Positions 35,521 to 42,731 of a DNA stretch of 64,000 nucleotides are shown here, piece after piece. Under the pieces are notes generated by a model. That model was given only the letters and a program-made list of their open reading frames with translations, made no database searches and was not told the origin of the DNA. Each line of letters begins with the position of its first letter. Positions within the stretch are counted from its first letter, which is position 1. The position numbers and the translations under genes are program-made. Source of the DNA: Lactococcus nasutitermitis (GTDB lineage: Bacteria > Bacillota > Bacilli > Lactobacillales > Streptococcaceae); the NCBI RefSeq assembly GCF_018403765.1, contig NZ_BOVQ01000003.1:62001-126000 (forward strand). Reading direction: 5' to 3'.

Positions 35521-36960
35521 TTATTCAGCTTTTTCCACTGGTTTTTCGATAATTTGTGAACGACCTGCTGAAAAATTATTTAATAATTCAGGGACGTCAA
35601 TTCCCATTGTCCCTAGAACGTCAAGTCCTTGTTTCAAGCTTTCTTGGGACATTCCGAGGATTTTTGATGAACCTTCACCACCATAAATATTGATGCTATC
35701 AACGGCTTGCAGATTGGCAGAAATGCCTGTCACAATCTGTGGCAAGATATCAAGTGCCATATTGAGTTTAGCCGCATCGTTCATCTTGAGCATGGCTTCG
35801 GCTTTCTTTTCAATCGCTTCAGCTTCAGCGATACCTTTGAGGCGAATGGCTTCGGCTTCAGCTTTACCTGTCGCTTCAATAGCTGCGGCTTCGGCTAAGG
35901 CTTTGACTTCACGTTCCTTAGCATCGGCTTCGGCTTTGGCGATTTGTGCAGATTTTGCCGCTTCAGCGGCTTTGACGACATTCGCTTCATTTTCCTGCGC
36001 TTTACGCAAGACTTCTTGAGTTTCAAGGTCAGTTTCACGCTGTTTCTTGATGATTTCGACTTGCATTTCTGCTTCGGTCGTTTCTTTCTTGGAAATGGCT
36101 TCTTGGATTGCATAAGCTTGGTCGGCTGCGGCTTTCGCTTGGTCAGCTTTTGCTTTGGCATCGGCTTGCGCAATCGCTTGGTCTTGCTCATAACTTGCCA
36201 GATTGATAGCTTTTTCCTTTTGAGCGCTGGCAACTTGTGTTGCTGCTTCGGCTTCGGCTTTTTGAGCTTGCTGGTCGGCTGTTGCTTTTTGGATACGTGT
36301 TTCTTTATCTGCATTAGCTACGGCAATCGCTGCTTCTTGTTGAACGCGCGCAACTTCTTTAGCACCAAGAGCTTTGATGTAATTTTGGTCATCACGAATA
36401 TCATTGATAACAAAAGAAACGATAGATAATCCCATTTTTGTAAGGTCTGTTCCTGCTTGTCCTTGAACTTCTCCTGAGAATTTATTACGGTCTTCAATCA
36501 ACTCAGAGACAGTCATTGTGCCAACGATAGCGCGCAAATGCCCACGTAAAACTTGGTCTGCCATACCATCACGTTGCTCGTCTTTTTTACCTAAAAATTG
36601 CTCAGCTGCTGTGGCAATATCTTGCAAGGAAGAACCGACTTTTATCATCGCTGTTGCTTCGACTGTAACGGGGATTTTATCTTTTGAGAGAACTTTTTCA
36701 GTCTTGATATCAATCGCGGCGGATTGCAATGAGAGAAAACGGGCATTTTGGAAAACGGGCAGAACAAAAGTTCCTGAGCCACGAACAACTTTCAATTTAT
36801 TGCCCTGACTATCTTTGTTGACACCTTTTGAACCGAGTGCAGATCCATAAACAATCAGTGCTGCTTGTGGTCCTGATTTTTTGTAGTTGCTAGCTACAAT
36901 ACCAAAGAGAACCAAAATGATGACGAGAATAATGATTCCTAAAATAAGAATGGGTGACAT
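35521..36960 (-). CDS. floT: Flotillin-like SPFH-domain protein
   Basis: 479-residue flotillin. One N-terminal membrane helix (about 3-24), then the SPFH/PHB domain (residues about 25-200, KVVRGSGTFVLPVFQNARFLSLQ), then a long Ala/Glu/Lys-rich coiled coil (about 205-385, repeated E-A-x-A-x-A-E) and a C-terminal conserved tail with INIYGGEG and LLNNFSAGRSQ. Flotillins scaffold ordered membrane regions and work with NfeD-family partners, here the gene just upstream. The ATG at 36960 has AAAGGAG. Confidence 0.93.
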   Translation of the reverse strand: MSPILILGIIILVIILVLFGIVASNYKKSGPQAALIVYGSALGSKGVNKDSQGNKLKVVRGSGTFVLPVFQNARFLSLQSAAIDIKTEKVLSKDKIPVTVEATAMIKVGSSLQDIATAAEQFLGKKDEQRDGMADQVLRGHLRAIVGTMTVSELIEDRNKFSGEVQGQAGTDLTKMGLSIVSFVINDIRDDQNYIKALGAKEVARVQQEAAIAVANADKETRIQKATADQQAQKAEAEAATQVASAQKEKAINLASYEQDQAIAQADAKAKADQAKAAADQAYAIQEAISKKETTEAEMQVEIIKKQRETDLETQEVLRKAQENEANVVKAAEAAKSAQIAKAEADAKEREVKALAEAAAIEATGKAEAEAIRLKGIAEAEAIEKKAEAMLKMNDAAKLNMALDILPQIVTGISANLQAVDSINIYGGEGSSKILGMSQESLKQGLDVLGTMGIDVPELLNNFSAGRSQIIEKPVEKAE

Positions 36961-37046
36961 AAAAACTCCTTTTATTATAATTTTTTTCTTATAAACAATG
37001 TTTTTTTATATTGTAAATGAGAATTTTATTAACTTTTTAAGTGTAA

Positions 37047-37075
37047 TATTTTTGACAATTCTGTCAAAAATATTT
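37047..37075. terminator. Palindrome copy after the NfeD-like gene (core 37054-37065)
   Basis: AATATTTTTGACAATTCTGTCAAAAATATTTTT abuts the NfeD-like stop. The long A/T arms make a plausible partial terminator before floT. Confidence 0.75.
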
Positions 37076-37432
37076 TTAGAAAATCATCTCTTGATAAGGG
37101 ATGACGTAGGCAACACCGTCTTTTGTATCAACAATGAGAACAGAAGCATTTTGCTCAATCGCTGTGACATTGTCTTTATTGGGGGTAAAAATCTTTGCTG
37201 GCATCGTTTTGCGTGACTCATTGGCAATCGTTGTCACAACTTCACCAGTAGCCTCAAGTCCTGTGATAGCCGTTGTCAAAGTACCTGTCAATAAATTTTT
37301 TTCATCTGCCGAATATTTCTCATCAGAAACTTTATTAAAGAGCGCCATACCTGGAATGAGAATGATAATTCCCAAAATAATGACGACAAGCACAGCAAGA
37401 ACGGCAAGAACAATGATTAGGGTAAGTGACAC
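37076..37432 (-). CDS. NfeD-like membrane protein, flotillin partner
   Basis: 118 residues from a GTG start at 37432, chosen because AAGGAGG lies 4-5 bases upstream; an ATG seven codons earlier contains that site and is rejected. One membrane helix (about 3-27, all aliphatic) is followed by a soluble part whose pattern GLEATGEVVTTI...MPAKIFTPN...VTAIEQNASVLIVDTKDGVAYVIP looks like the short OB-fold of NfeD proteins. NfeD genes usually precede flotillin genes, as here. The family call is by pattern and context. Confidence 0.7.
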   Translation of the reverse strand: MSLTLIIVLAVLAVLVVIILGIIILIPGMALFNKVSDEKYSADEKNLLTGTLTTAITGLEATGEVVTTIANESRKTMPAKIFTPNKDNVTAIEQNASVLIVDTKDGVAYVIPYQEMIF

Positions 37433-37476
37433 TTTTCCTCCTTTTTGTAACATTAGAAATAACTTCTTGTATTATT

Positions 37477-37500
37477 ATAGCATATTTTTTGACAATTCTG
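37477..37500 (-). promoter_or_regulatory. NfeD-like/floT promoter using a palindrome arm as -35
   Basis: An extended -10 TGC-TATAAT (minus strand) lies just left of the palindrome copy at 37491-37502. The palindrome arm supplies TTGACA, about 19 bases upstream of the -10. The spacer is longer than ideal. Confidence 0.45.
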
Positions 37501-37536
37501 TCAAAGGGGCTAGAGAATTTATTCTCAGCCTGTCAA
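37485..37536. repeat. Dispersed palindrome copy with adjacent hairpin module (core 37491-37502)
   Basis: TTTTTTGACAATTCTGTCAAA is followed by a hairpin GGCTAGAGAAT/ATTCTCAGCC (one bulge) and then CTGTCAAAAG, a second right arm. It reads as a palindrome whose right arm was duplicated around a hairpin. Confidence 0.55.
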
Positions 37537-37545
37537 AAGTTCAAA

Positions 37546-37800
37546 CTACTCTAGTAGTATGAATTCACGCTCAAAACGTTTGGGATTGATGGCTCGATAT
37601 TTTTTTTTGTTCAAATAAATCAGGTAAAAACCAACAGAAGCTGCGCCACCGTGCGTTTGAGGAAAGATGAGAATATTCTCATTGGACTGATACCAGTAGA
37701 TTTGACCTTCGTCAAAAGCATCCTGCACCCACTGCTCCGTGATTTTTTCATGTGAAATTTTCCAAACATCAATAATTTTCTCACCTTTTCTTGCCCTCAC
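37546..37800 (-). CDS. Small protein of a three-member paralogous family, member A
   Basis: 84 residues from a GTG at 37800. GGAG lies 6 bases before it, and this start makes the N-terminus the same length as the paralogues up to the shared W-x-I (residues 13-15). An upstream ATG (37818) overlaps the ribosome site. Shared features are WVQDAF, GGAASVGFYLIYL and a C-terminal KxF. It is the most diverged member and lies on the other side of the NfeD/flotillin pair. A TATAAT is present upstream. Function unknown. Confidence 0.7.
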   Translation of the reverse strand: MRARKGEKIIDVWKISHEKITEQWVQDAFDEGQIYWYQSNENILIFPQTHGGAASVGFYLIYLNKKKYRAINPKRFEREFILLE

Positions 37801-37861
37801 GCTGTTCTCCTTTCTCATTTATTTTTCATAGCTCTATTATACTCCTGATTTTTGACAGTTT

Positions 37862-37890
37862 TTAATTTTGTTCCAAGCTTGGGACAAAAA
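37862..37890. terminator. Imperfect hairpin near a palindrome half-copy
   Basis: TTTTGTTCCAAG/CTTGGGACAAAA, 11 of 12 bp paired, lying next to a half palindrome at 37854. It may end the rgg transcript on the minus strand or be a fragment of the palindrome cluster. Confidence 0.45.
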
Positions 37891-37891
37891 C

Positions 37892-37977
37892 TTTTTTGAT
37901 AGTTCTGTCAAAAAAATACTAGCATATTCGTAAGCAAGCAAAGCTTGCAACGACTATCCTATGTCAAAAATTATTCC
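37892..37977. repeat. Variant palindrome with hairpin module after rgg
   Basis: TTTTTTGATAGTTCTGTCAAAA (core 37898-37909) is followed by a segment with GCAAGC-AAA-GCTTGC and CTATC, then TGTCAAAAATT. The outer TTTTTTGA...TCAAAAA arms remain while hairpin sequence sits between. It overlaps the rgg stop. Confidence 0.5.
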
Positions 37978-39041
37978 ACATAGCGGTCATATAAATTTTG
38001 AAATTTTTGAGCCAAAGTTTTATCTCCTAGAAAATCAAATATTTCAATCACTTTTTTCATTTTTTCTTGTGCTGATTCACAATTTTCTGTTGTTACTTGT
38101 TGTTTTCCTTGCTTATAAATCACCAGATTTTGCGCAAATTTATAGACACATCGTGTAAATTCATCTGTACTACGTAACAGATTTTCTGATAAATCTAAAA
38201 ATTGACGCGCAGCTGATAAATTTCCCAAATCAATCATCGCAAAACACGTCGCAGCACCTGTCCGCACAACGCGCATCCGATAATCCCGATTGTCTTCAAA
38301 TAAACTCACATCTTTAAGTAAATCCACCCAAACAGAGCGCAATAAGCTAAAAGCGAGCTGTCCGACAGTGTATTGCAAGACAAAAAGTTCCATATTTGTC
38401 CAAATATCCACACCAAACAGAAAATCAGAAACTTCCTCAATTTCCTCCTCAGAAAGCTTTTCATAGCAAGCTTTAGCGGCAAAAGCAATCAATCTGAAAT
38501 CATCATAAGGAATGGCTTCCTCATAAATTATCCGCAATGCTCCCCAATCCTCAGCATAATAAGCCATATCAACCTTAGCAAAAATCTCGCTAAAATAATC
38601 ATCCTCACCTTTATCTAAAATATGTGAAAACTCATAAAGTGGCACGTGCATCATCTGTAAAGCCGCATCCACCTTATCAAAGTCCAGCATGACCTTTCCT
38701 GCTTCAAACTTTTCCAGAGTATAAGCATTAATTTCAATATTTTCAAAACTCTCAAGCTCATAACCGCGCTGTTCTCGGAGCAACTGAAAAACCTCGCCAT
38801 ATCTCCGATATACCGGCATATTATCTGCCAAATAAAGATAAGTGAACATCGACAAATCCATGAGTTTCAAAGCTTCTTCGAGTTTTTCAGGTGCTAAAAC
38901 GCTCTCGCCTTTTTCAAAACGGTCAAGCGTTGCTTTTGAGACAATATCCTTAAAAAAAGCTAGTGGCAAGCCACGCTCCTCACGAATAGAATGAAAAGTC
39001 TGTCCATATCTTGGATTGATAATTTGCTTTCGTGCAACCAT
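37971..39041 (-). CDS. Rgg-family transcriptional regulator with duplicated DNA-binding domain
   Basis: 356 residues, about 70 longer than ordinary Rgg proteins. Residues about 11-72 (YGQTFHSIREERG ... LDRFEKGESVLAPEKLEEALKLMDLSMFTYLY) and 80-142 (YGEVFQLLREQRG ... LEKFEAGKVMLDFDKVDAALQMMHVPLYEFSHIL) are two clearly homologous XRE-type helix-turn-helix domains. The rest is the helical repeat (TPR-like) Rgg C-terminal domain that in the family binds short peptides. No neighbouring short hydrophobic peptide gene was found. The promoter has TATAAT at 39087-39092 with a cre-like site at the -35. Target genes are unknown. Confidence 0.85.
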   Translation of the reverse strand: MVARKQIINPRYGQTFHSIREERGLPLAFFKDIVSKATLDRFEKGESVLAPEKLEEALKLMDLSMFTYLYLADNMPVYRRYGEVFQLLREQRGYELESFENIEINAYTLEKFEAGKVMLDFDKVDAALQMMHVPLYEFSHILDKGEDDYFSEIFAKVDMAYYAEDWGALRIIYEEAIPYDDFRLIAFAAKACYEKLSEEEIEEVSDFLFGVDIWTNMELFVLQYTVGQLAFSLLRSVWVDLLKDVSLFEDNRDYRMRVVRTGAATCFAMIDLGNLSAARQFLDLSENLLRSTDEFTRCVYKFAQNLVIYKQGKQQVTTENCESAQEKMKKVIEIFDFLGDKTLAQKFQNLYDRYVE

Positions 39042-39086
39042 AATCTCTCAGCTTCTATTCCCTAAATATTTTATATTCTTACTATT

Positions 39087-39112
39087 ATTATAGCACATTT
39101 AAAACGCTATCA
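39087..39112 (-). promoter_or_regulatory. rgg promoter with cre-like site
   Basis: -10 TATAAT (39087-39092, minus). TTAAAACGCTATCA on the plus strand at 39099-39112 differs from the CcpA consensus TGWAANCGNTNWCA at one position and would overlap the -35, suggesting catabolite repression. Confidence 0.5.
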
Positions 39113-39163
39113 TAGTTTTAGTTCGTATATTTTTGTAAATTTAATCACTTTATTTTCAAAACT

Positions 39164-40549
39164 TTATTTCTTATTTTTATTATTTGCCACTCGAATTTGT
39201 CTGTCCAGTTCTTTTTTTATCTTCTTTTCTGGGGCAAATTTCTCTTCCCAATCTTGTGGTTTGAGCACTTTATGTGTTACTGGGTCAAAATGCGCTTTTC
39301 CATCTGGAAAAATTTTTCCCATATTTGCACTATGCACCGCATTAAACACTTCATAAGGGTCAATGCCTGACAATACAAAATTCCCATAAGCAAAGTAAAG
39401 CAAATCAATCATCGCATCTGTCTCAGCCGTCAGCACATCCATTTCTGCTTCATTTTTACTTTCTACTTTTACAACTGCTTTGTCAATATTTTCATGCAAA
39501 TCAGCCACTAAGTCTGCAAATTTATCTTGATTACCAGCTGAAGCTGCGTGCAAAAATTCAACAATTTCCTCAACTTCAAAACCTGCTCTAAAACCTGCTT
39601 CCATTGCTGGAAAGGCGCGCGGTATTTCTTGCGTTTTCCCATCCATCAACTTGTGAAATGCCTTGACTTTATTGAAATTTAAATCCTTAGAAACAAAATC
39701 TTTTGTTGAAGAAAATTCAATCAAGCCAAAATAAGCCAGTGCTTTAGCGATTCCATCAGCATTATTACTATCTGTAACATAATTTGCATTTGCTTTTACA
39801 GTTTCTGTCGCATTTCCCATTGCAACACCAATTCCAACACCTTCAAGCATTTTCAAATCATTTTCAGAATCACCAAAACACATCACTTCTTGCGTTGTAA
39901 ATCCAAATTTTTCTCCTAAACGCTCAATTCCCTGCAATTTTCCGATATTTTGCGGAATCAAATCTACAGAATAAGGATTGCTTCGAGTGACCTGAATTTC
40001 TGGAAATTCTTTTTCCAGCGACTCTGTCTCTGAGCGGGTTGCAACCATCATCACTTGATAAATCTCTTCATGTACAACTTCACTTAAATCATTATTTGGT
40101 ATCAAGCGCCGCACTACATTTTTGAAACTATTTCTAGCAATACTTGACGTTCCTTTTGGTAAAACACCAGTCAAAAGTCCTGCCAAACGTGTCTCTCCAA
40201 ACTTCAAAAGCCTAGAACCATCAACACCGTGCGCTGTCCCAAGCGAAATATCTCGATGATTGCTTTGGGCATAAGTAATGATTTTTTTCAAAATTTTGAC
40301 ATCTAAAGGATTTGCAAAAACAATTTCCTTGGGTGTGAAAATGTACTGACCGTTAAAAGTCACCGCAAAATCCAGCGCCAAATCTTCCAACAAAGGCAAA
40401 GCAAAAGCAGCGCCGCGTCCTGTCGCAATTCCTACTAAAATTCCTTTACGATGTAACATTTCTATTGCTCGTCGTGTCGAATTTGCTACTCCGCGTGTCC
40501 CTGTAAATAAAGTTCCATCTAAATCAAAAAATACAGCCTTTATCGTCAT
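39164..40549 (-). CDS. Cof-type HAD phosphatase fused to a MazG-like/PRA-PH domain
   Basis: 461 residues in two parts. About 1-275 is a HAD-IIB (Cof) phosphatase: FFDLDGTLFTG at 7-17, ATGRG near 42, a conserved Lys in NIGKLQGIERL, and GDSENDLKMLEG. About 285-461 is an all-alpha nucleotide pyrophosphohydrolase-like domain (NKVKAFHKLMDG, EMDVLTAETDAMIDLLYFAYG, NMGKIFPDGKAHFDPVTHKVLKPQDWEEKF), a fusion also known in streptococci. It may clean up a phosphorylated metabolite or nucleotide; the substrate is unknown. The ribosome site before the ATG at 40549 is weak. Confidence 0.85.
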   Translation of the reverse strand: MTIKAVFFDLDGTLFTGTRGVANSTRRAIEMLHRKGILVGIATGRGAAFALPLLEDLALDFAVTFNGQYIFTPKEIVFANPLDVKILKKIITYAQSNHRDISLGTAHGVDGSRLLKFGETRLAGLLTGVLPKGTSSIARNSFKNVVRRLIPNNDLSEVVHEEIYQVMMVATRSETESLEKEFPEIQVTRSNPYSVDLIPQNIGKLQGIERLGEKFGFTTQEVMCFGDSENDLKMLEGVGIGVAMGNATETVKANANYVTDSNNADGIAKALAYFGLIEFSSTKDFVSKDLNFNKVKAFHKLMDGKTQEIPRAFPAMEAGFRAGFEVEEIVEFLHAASAGNQDKFADLVADLHENIDKAVVKVESKNEAEMDVLTAETDAMIDLLYFAYGNFVLSGIDPYEVFNAVHSANMGKIFPDGKAHFDPVTHKVLKPQDWEEKFAPEKKIKKELDRQIRVANNKNKK

Positions 40550-40714
40550 CTCTCATTTCCACATTTCTTCTCATCTTTTTTACTTTAAATTATACAGTAA
40601 TTTTTCCAATTTTTACAGTTTTATTTATTTAATCTTGTCTTTTACTTCATTTCCACCGTTTTTCATGCTTTTTGATATAATTTGGAGTAGATTACTTTAT
40701 GAGGAAAAATTCAA

Positions 40715-41680
40715 ATGAAAAAAATATTAGTTCTCCATACAGGAGGGACAATTTCCATGGCAGAAGATGCCAATGGTCATGTTTCCCCCAATGAAAAAAA
40801 TCCAATGGATGCTGTGGATATGCAATTTGCCAATGCTACAATCATTTCTGAGGATATTTTTAATCTTCCAAGTCCGCATATTACTTTAGAACATATGTTG
40901 ACACTCAAAAAACGGATTGATGCTGCTTTTGACGAAGATTTTGACGGAGCAGTCATCACTCATGGCACGGATACTCTTGAAGAAACAGCATTTTTCCTTG
41001 ATTCGACGATAAAACGAGGAAAACCTATCGTTATAACTGGTGCTATGCGCTCTAGCAATGAACTTGGAACTGACGGTATCTACAATCTTCTAACGGCAAT
41101 CCGTGTCGCCAGTGACGAGGATTCTTATGGACGTGGTGTACTCGTCGTGATGAATGATGAAATTCATTCCGCACGTTTCGTGACAAAAACGCATACAACC
41201 AATGTCTCAACCTTTCAAACGCCCACTCACGGCCCGCTTGGATTACTCACGAAAAATAAGATTTTTTATTTCCACAATGACCGCGAAAATCAACATTTAG
41301 ATATTCAAAGTGTTCATGGAAATGTTCCAATTATCAAGGCTTATGCTGGTATGACTGGAGAAATTTTTGATTTATTTGATTCAATCAATTTAGATGGACT
41401 TGTTATTGAAGCACTTGGTGCTGGCAATTTACCTCCTACAGCGGCGCATTCTGTTGAAAAACTTTTAGCTAAAAAGTTACCAATTATTCTTGTTTCTCGT
41501 TGCTTCAACGGTATCGCTGAGCCTGTCTATGACTATGAAGGTGGTGGTTCTCGTTTGCATGATGCTGGTGTTATTTTCGCTCCGGAAGTCAATTCACAAA
41601 AAGCACGAATTAAGCTTATCATCGGACTCAATGCTGGACTTTCATTAGAAAATGGTTTAGAAAATTTCATGGAAAATTAA
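40715..41680 (+). CDS. ansA: L-asparaginase, type I
   Basis: Hydrolyses asparagine to aspartate and ammonia in the cytoplasm. The 321-residue protein shows HTGGTISM at 8-15 with the nucleophile Thr, and ITHGTDTLEETAFFLD near 81-96 with the second catalytic Thr-Asp-Lys set. No signal peptide, so it is the cytosolic type. GAGGAA lies 9 bases before the ATG, and an extended -10 (TGA-TATAAT) lies just upstream. It ends at a terminator facing nrnA. Confidence 0.94.
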   Translation: MKKILVLHTGGTISMAEDANGHVSPNEKNPMDAVDMQFANATIISEDIFNLPSPHITLEHMLTLKKRIDAAFDEDFDGAVITHGTDTLEETAFFLDSTIKRGKPIVITGAMRSSNELGTDGIYNLLTAIRVASDEDSYGRGVLVVMNDEIHSARFVTKTHTTNVSTFQTPTHGPLGLLTKNKIFYFHNDRENQHLDIQSVHGNVPIIKAYAGMTGEIFDLFDSINLDGLVIEALGAGNLPPTAAHSVEKLLAKKLPIILVSRCFNGIAEPVYDYEGGGSRLHDAGVIFAPEVNSQKARIKLIIGLNAGLSLENGLENFMEN

Positions 41681-41708
41681 AAAAATCTGTCACTTGGACA
41701 GTTTTTTT
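41681..41708. terminator. Terminator between ansA and nrnA
   Basis: AAAAATCTGTC-ACTTG-GACAGTTTTTTT between convergent genes. The stem uses the same CTGTC/GACAG words as the dispersed palindrome but in the opposite order. Confidence 0.75.
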
Positions 41709-41711
41709 AAT

Positions 41712-42635
41712 TTATTCCAAATTTTCCTGTAATTCTTGCCAGATTTGCTCATTTTCTTCTAATGAATATGAATTTGCTCCACTTGCCAAATCATGCCCGC
41801 CACCATCATGTCGCTTAGCGATTTCTTGGATAGGAACAACTTTTGAGCGCATTCTCACACGAAAATGTCCATCTGCTTGCTCGACAAAGATTGCCCAAGA
41901 CTGTATTGTGCGAATGCTTCCTGGCACACCAACAATCACCGACGTTTCCGAGTCTTTTAAGTCAAAGGATGTCAAGATTTTTTGTGTCAGTACAACGCGC
42001 GCAGCTCCATTTTCAGACACTTCAAGATTTTCATAGATAAATCCTTGCAGACGAGCCACTTTCATGTCAAATGAGGACATTTCACGTCCCAAAGCTGCTC
42101 GGTCAAAGTCATAACTTGCGAGCTTTGCTGCGACTGCAAAAGTATTTGCGGAGGTTGAGGGATACAAAAATCGTCCTGTATCTCCAACAATTCCCGCGTA
42201 AAGTAGGCGCGCTGCTTCTGCATTGAGTTTTAGACCATTTTCAAAAGCAAAATCTGCTATAATCTCTGAAGCTGAACTTCTCTCTGGTTCAACTAAAAGT
42301 AGGTTCCCATAAGCATCATTATTGGGATGGTGATCAATTTTAATCACAAAATCAGCTGTTTTCCAACGGTCATCATCAATTCTTGGTGTGTTCGCTGTAT
42401 CACAGACAATACTTAGATATTTCTCATTTTTATCAAGTTCAACCTTATTCATCAAGGTCAAATATGTCAAAGTTGGTTCATCATAACCTACTGCAAAAAT
42501 ATGCTTTTCTGGAAAATTTTCCCGCAAAATCGCACCCAATCCAGCTTGTGAACCAAGTGCATCAGGGTCTGGATTTTTATGACGATGAATTAAAATTGTC
42601 TCATATTCTTTTATTTTTTCTAGTATTTCTTTCAT
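41712..42635 (-). CDS. nrnA: DHH-family oligoribonuclease / pAp phosphatase NrnA
   Basis: Degrades short RNA oligonucleotides and dephosphorylates pAp. 307 residues from MKEILEKIKEYETILIHRH; the open frame extends upstream only because a palindrome copy there happens to be readable, starting at a TTG. DHH motifs: HRHKNPDPDALGSQ near 18-31, DTANTPRIDD, IDHHPNND, then DHHA1 with RHDGGGHDLASGAN. The ribosome site is weak (AGAAAG). It sits beside the CBS/DRTGG regulator, a pairing seen in Bacillus (nrnA-ytoI). Confidence 0.92.
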   Translation of the reverse strand: MKEILEKIKEYETILIHRHKNPDPDALGSQAGLGAILRENFPEKHIFAVGYDEPTLTYLTLMNKVELDKNEKYLSIVCDTANTPRIDDDRWKTADFVIKIDHHPNNDAYGNLLLVEPERSSASEIIADFAFENGLKLNAEAARLLYAGIVGDTGRFLYPSTSANTFAVAAKLASYDFDRAALGREMSSFDMKVARLQGFIYENLEVSENGAARVVLTQKILTSFDLKDSETSVIVGVPGSIRTIQSWAIFVEQADGHFRVRMRSKVVPIQEIAKRHDGGGHDLASGANSYSLEENEQIWQELQENLE

Positions 42636-42661
42636 TTTTTTCTTTCTAAGGAAATTTTTTA

Positions 42662-42683
42662 TTTTTGACAATTCTGTCAAAAA
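42662..42683. repeat. Dispersed palindrome copy (core 42667-42678)
   Basis: TTTTTGACAATTCTGTCAAAAA, first of a tandem pair between the CBS/DRTGG gene and nrnA. Confidence 0.85.
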
Positions 42684-42703
42684 TATTTTTTGCAGATTTT
42701 AAC

Positions 42704-42725
42704 TTTTGACAGTTCTGTCAAAAAA
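42704..42725. repeat. Dispersed palindrome copy (core 42708-42719)
   Basis: TTTTGACAG-TT-CTGTCAAAAAA, second of the tandem pair, 7 bases downstream of the CBS/DRTGG stop. Together the two probably terminate that gene. Confidence 0.85.
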
Positions 42726-42731
42726 TATTTA

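Noticed and set aside
37433-37453. Upstream ATG for the NfeD-like gene
   Set aside because: The ribosome site AAGGAGG lies inside this stretch and points to the GTG at 37432.
39042-39163. Short hydrophobic pheromone gene next to rgg
   Set aside because: No small ORF with ribosome site and hydrophobic C-terminus was found on either strand.
42636-42680. Upstream extension of nrnA
   Set aside because: It begins at a TTG inside a palindrome copy and has no SD; the family start is MKEILEKIKEYE.
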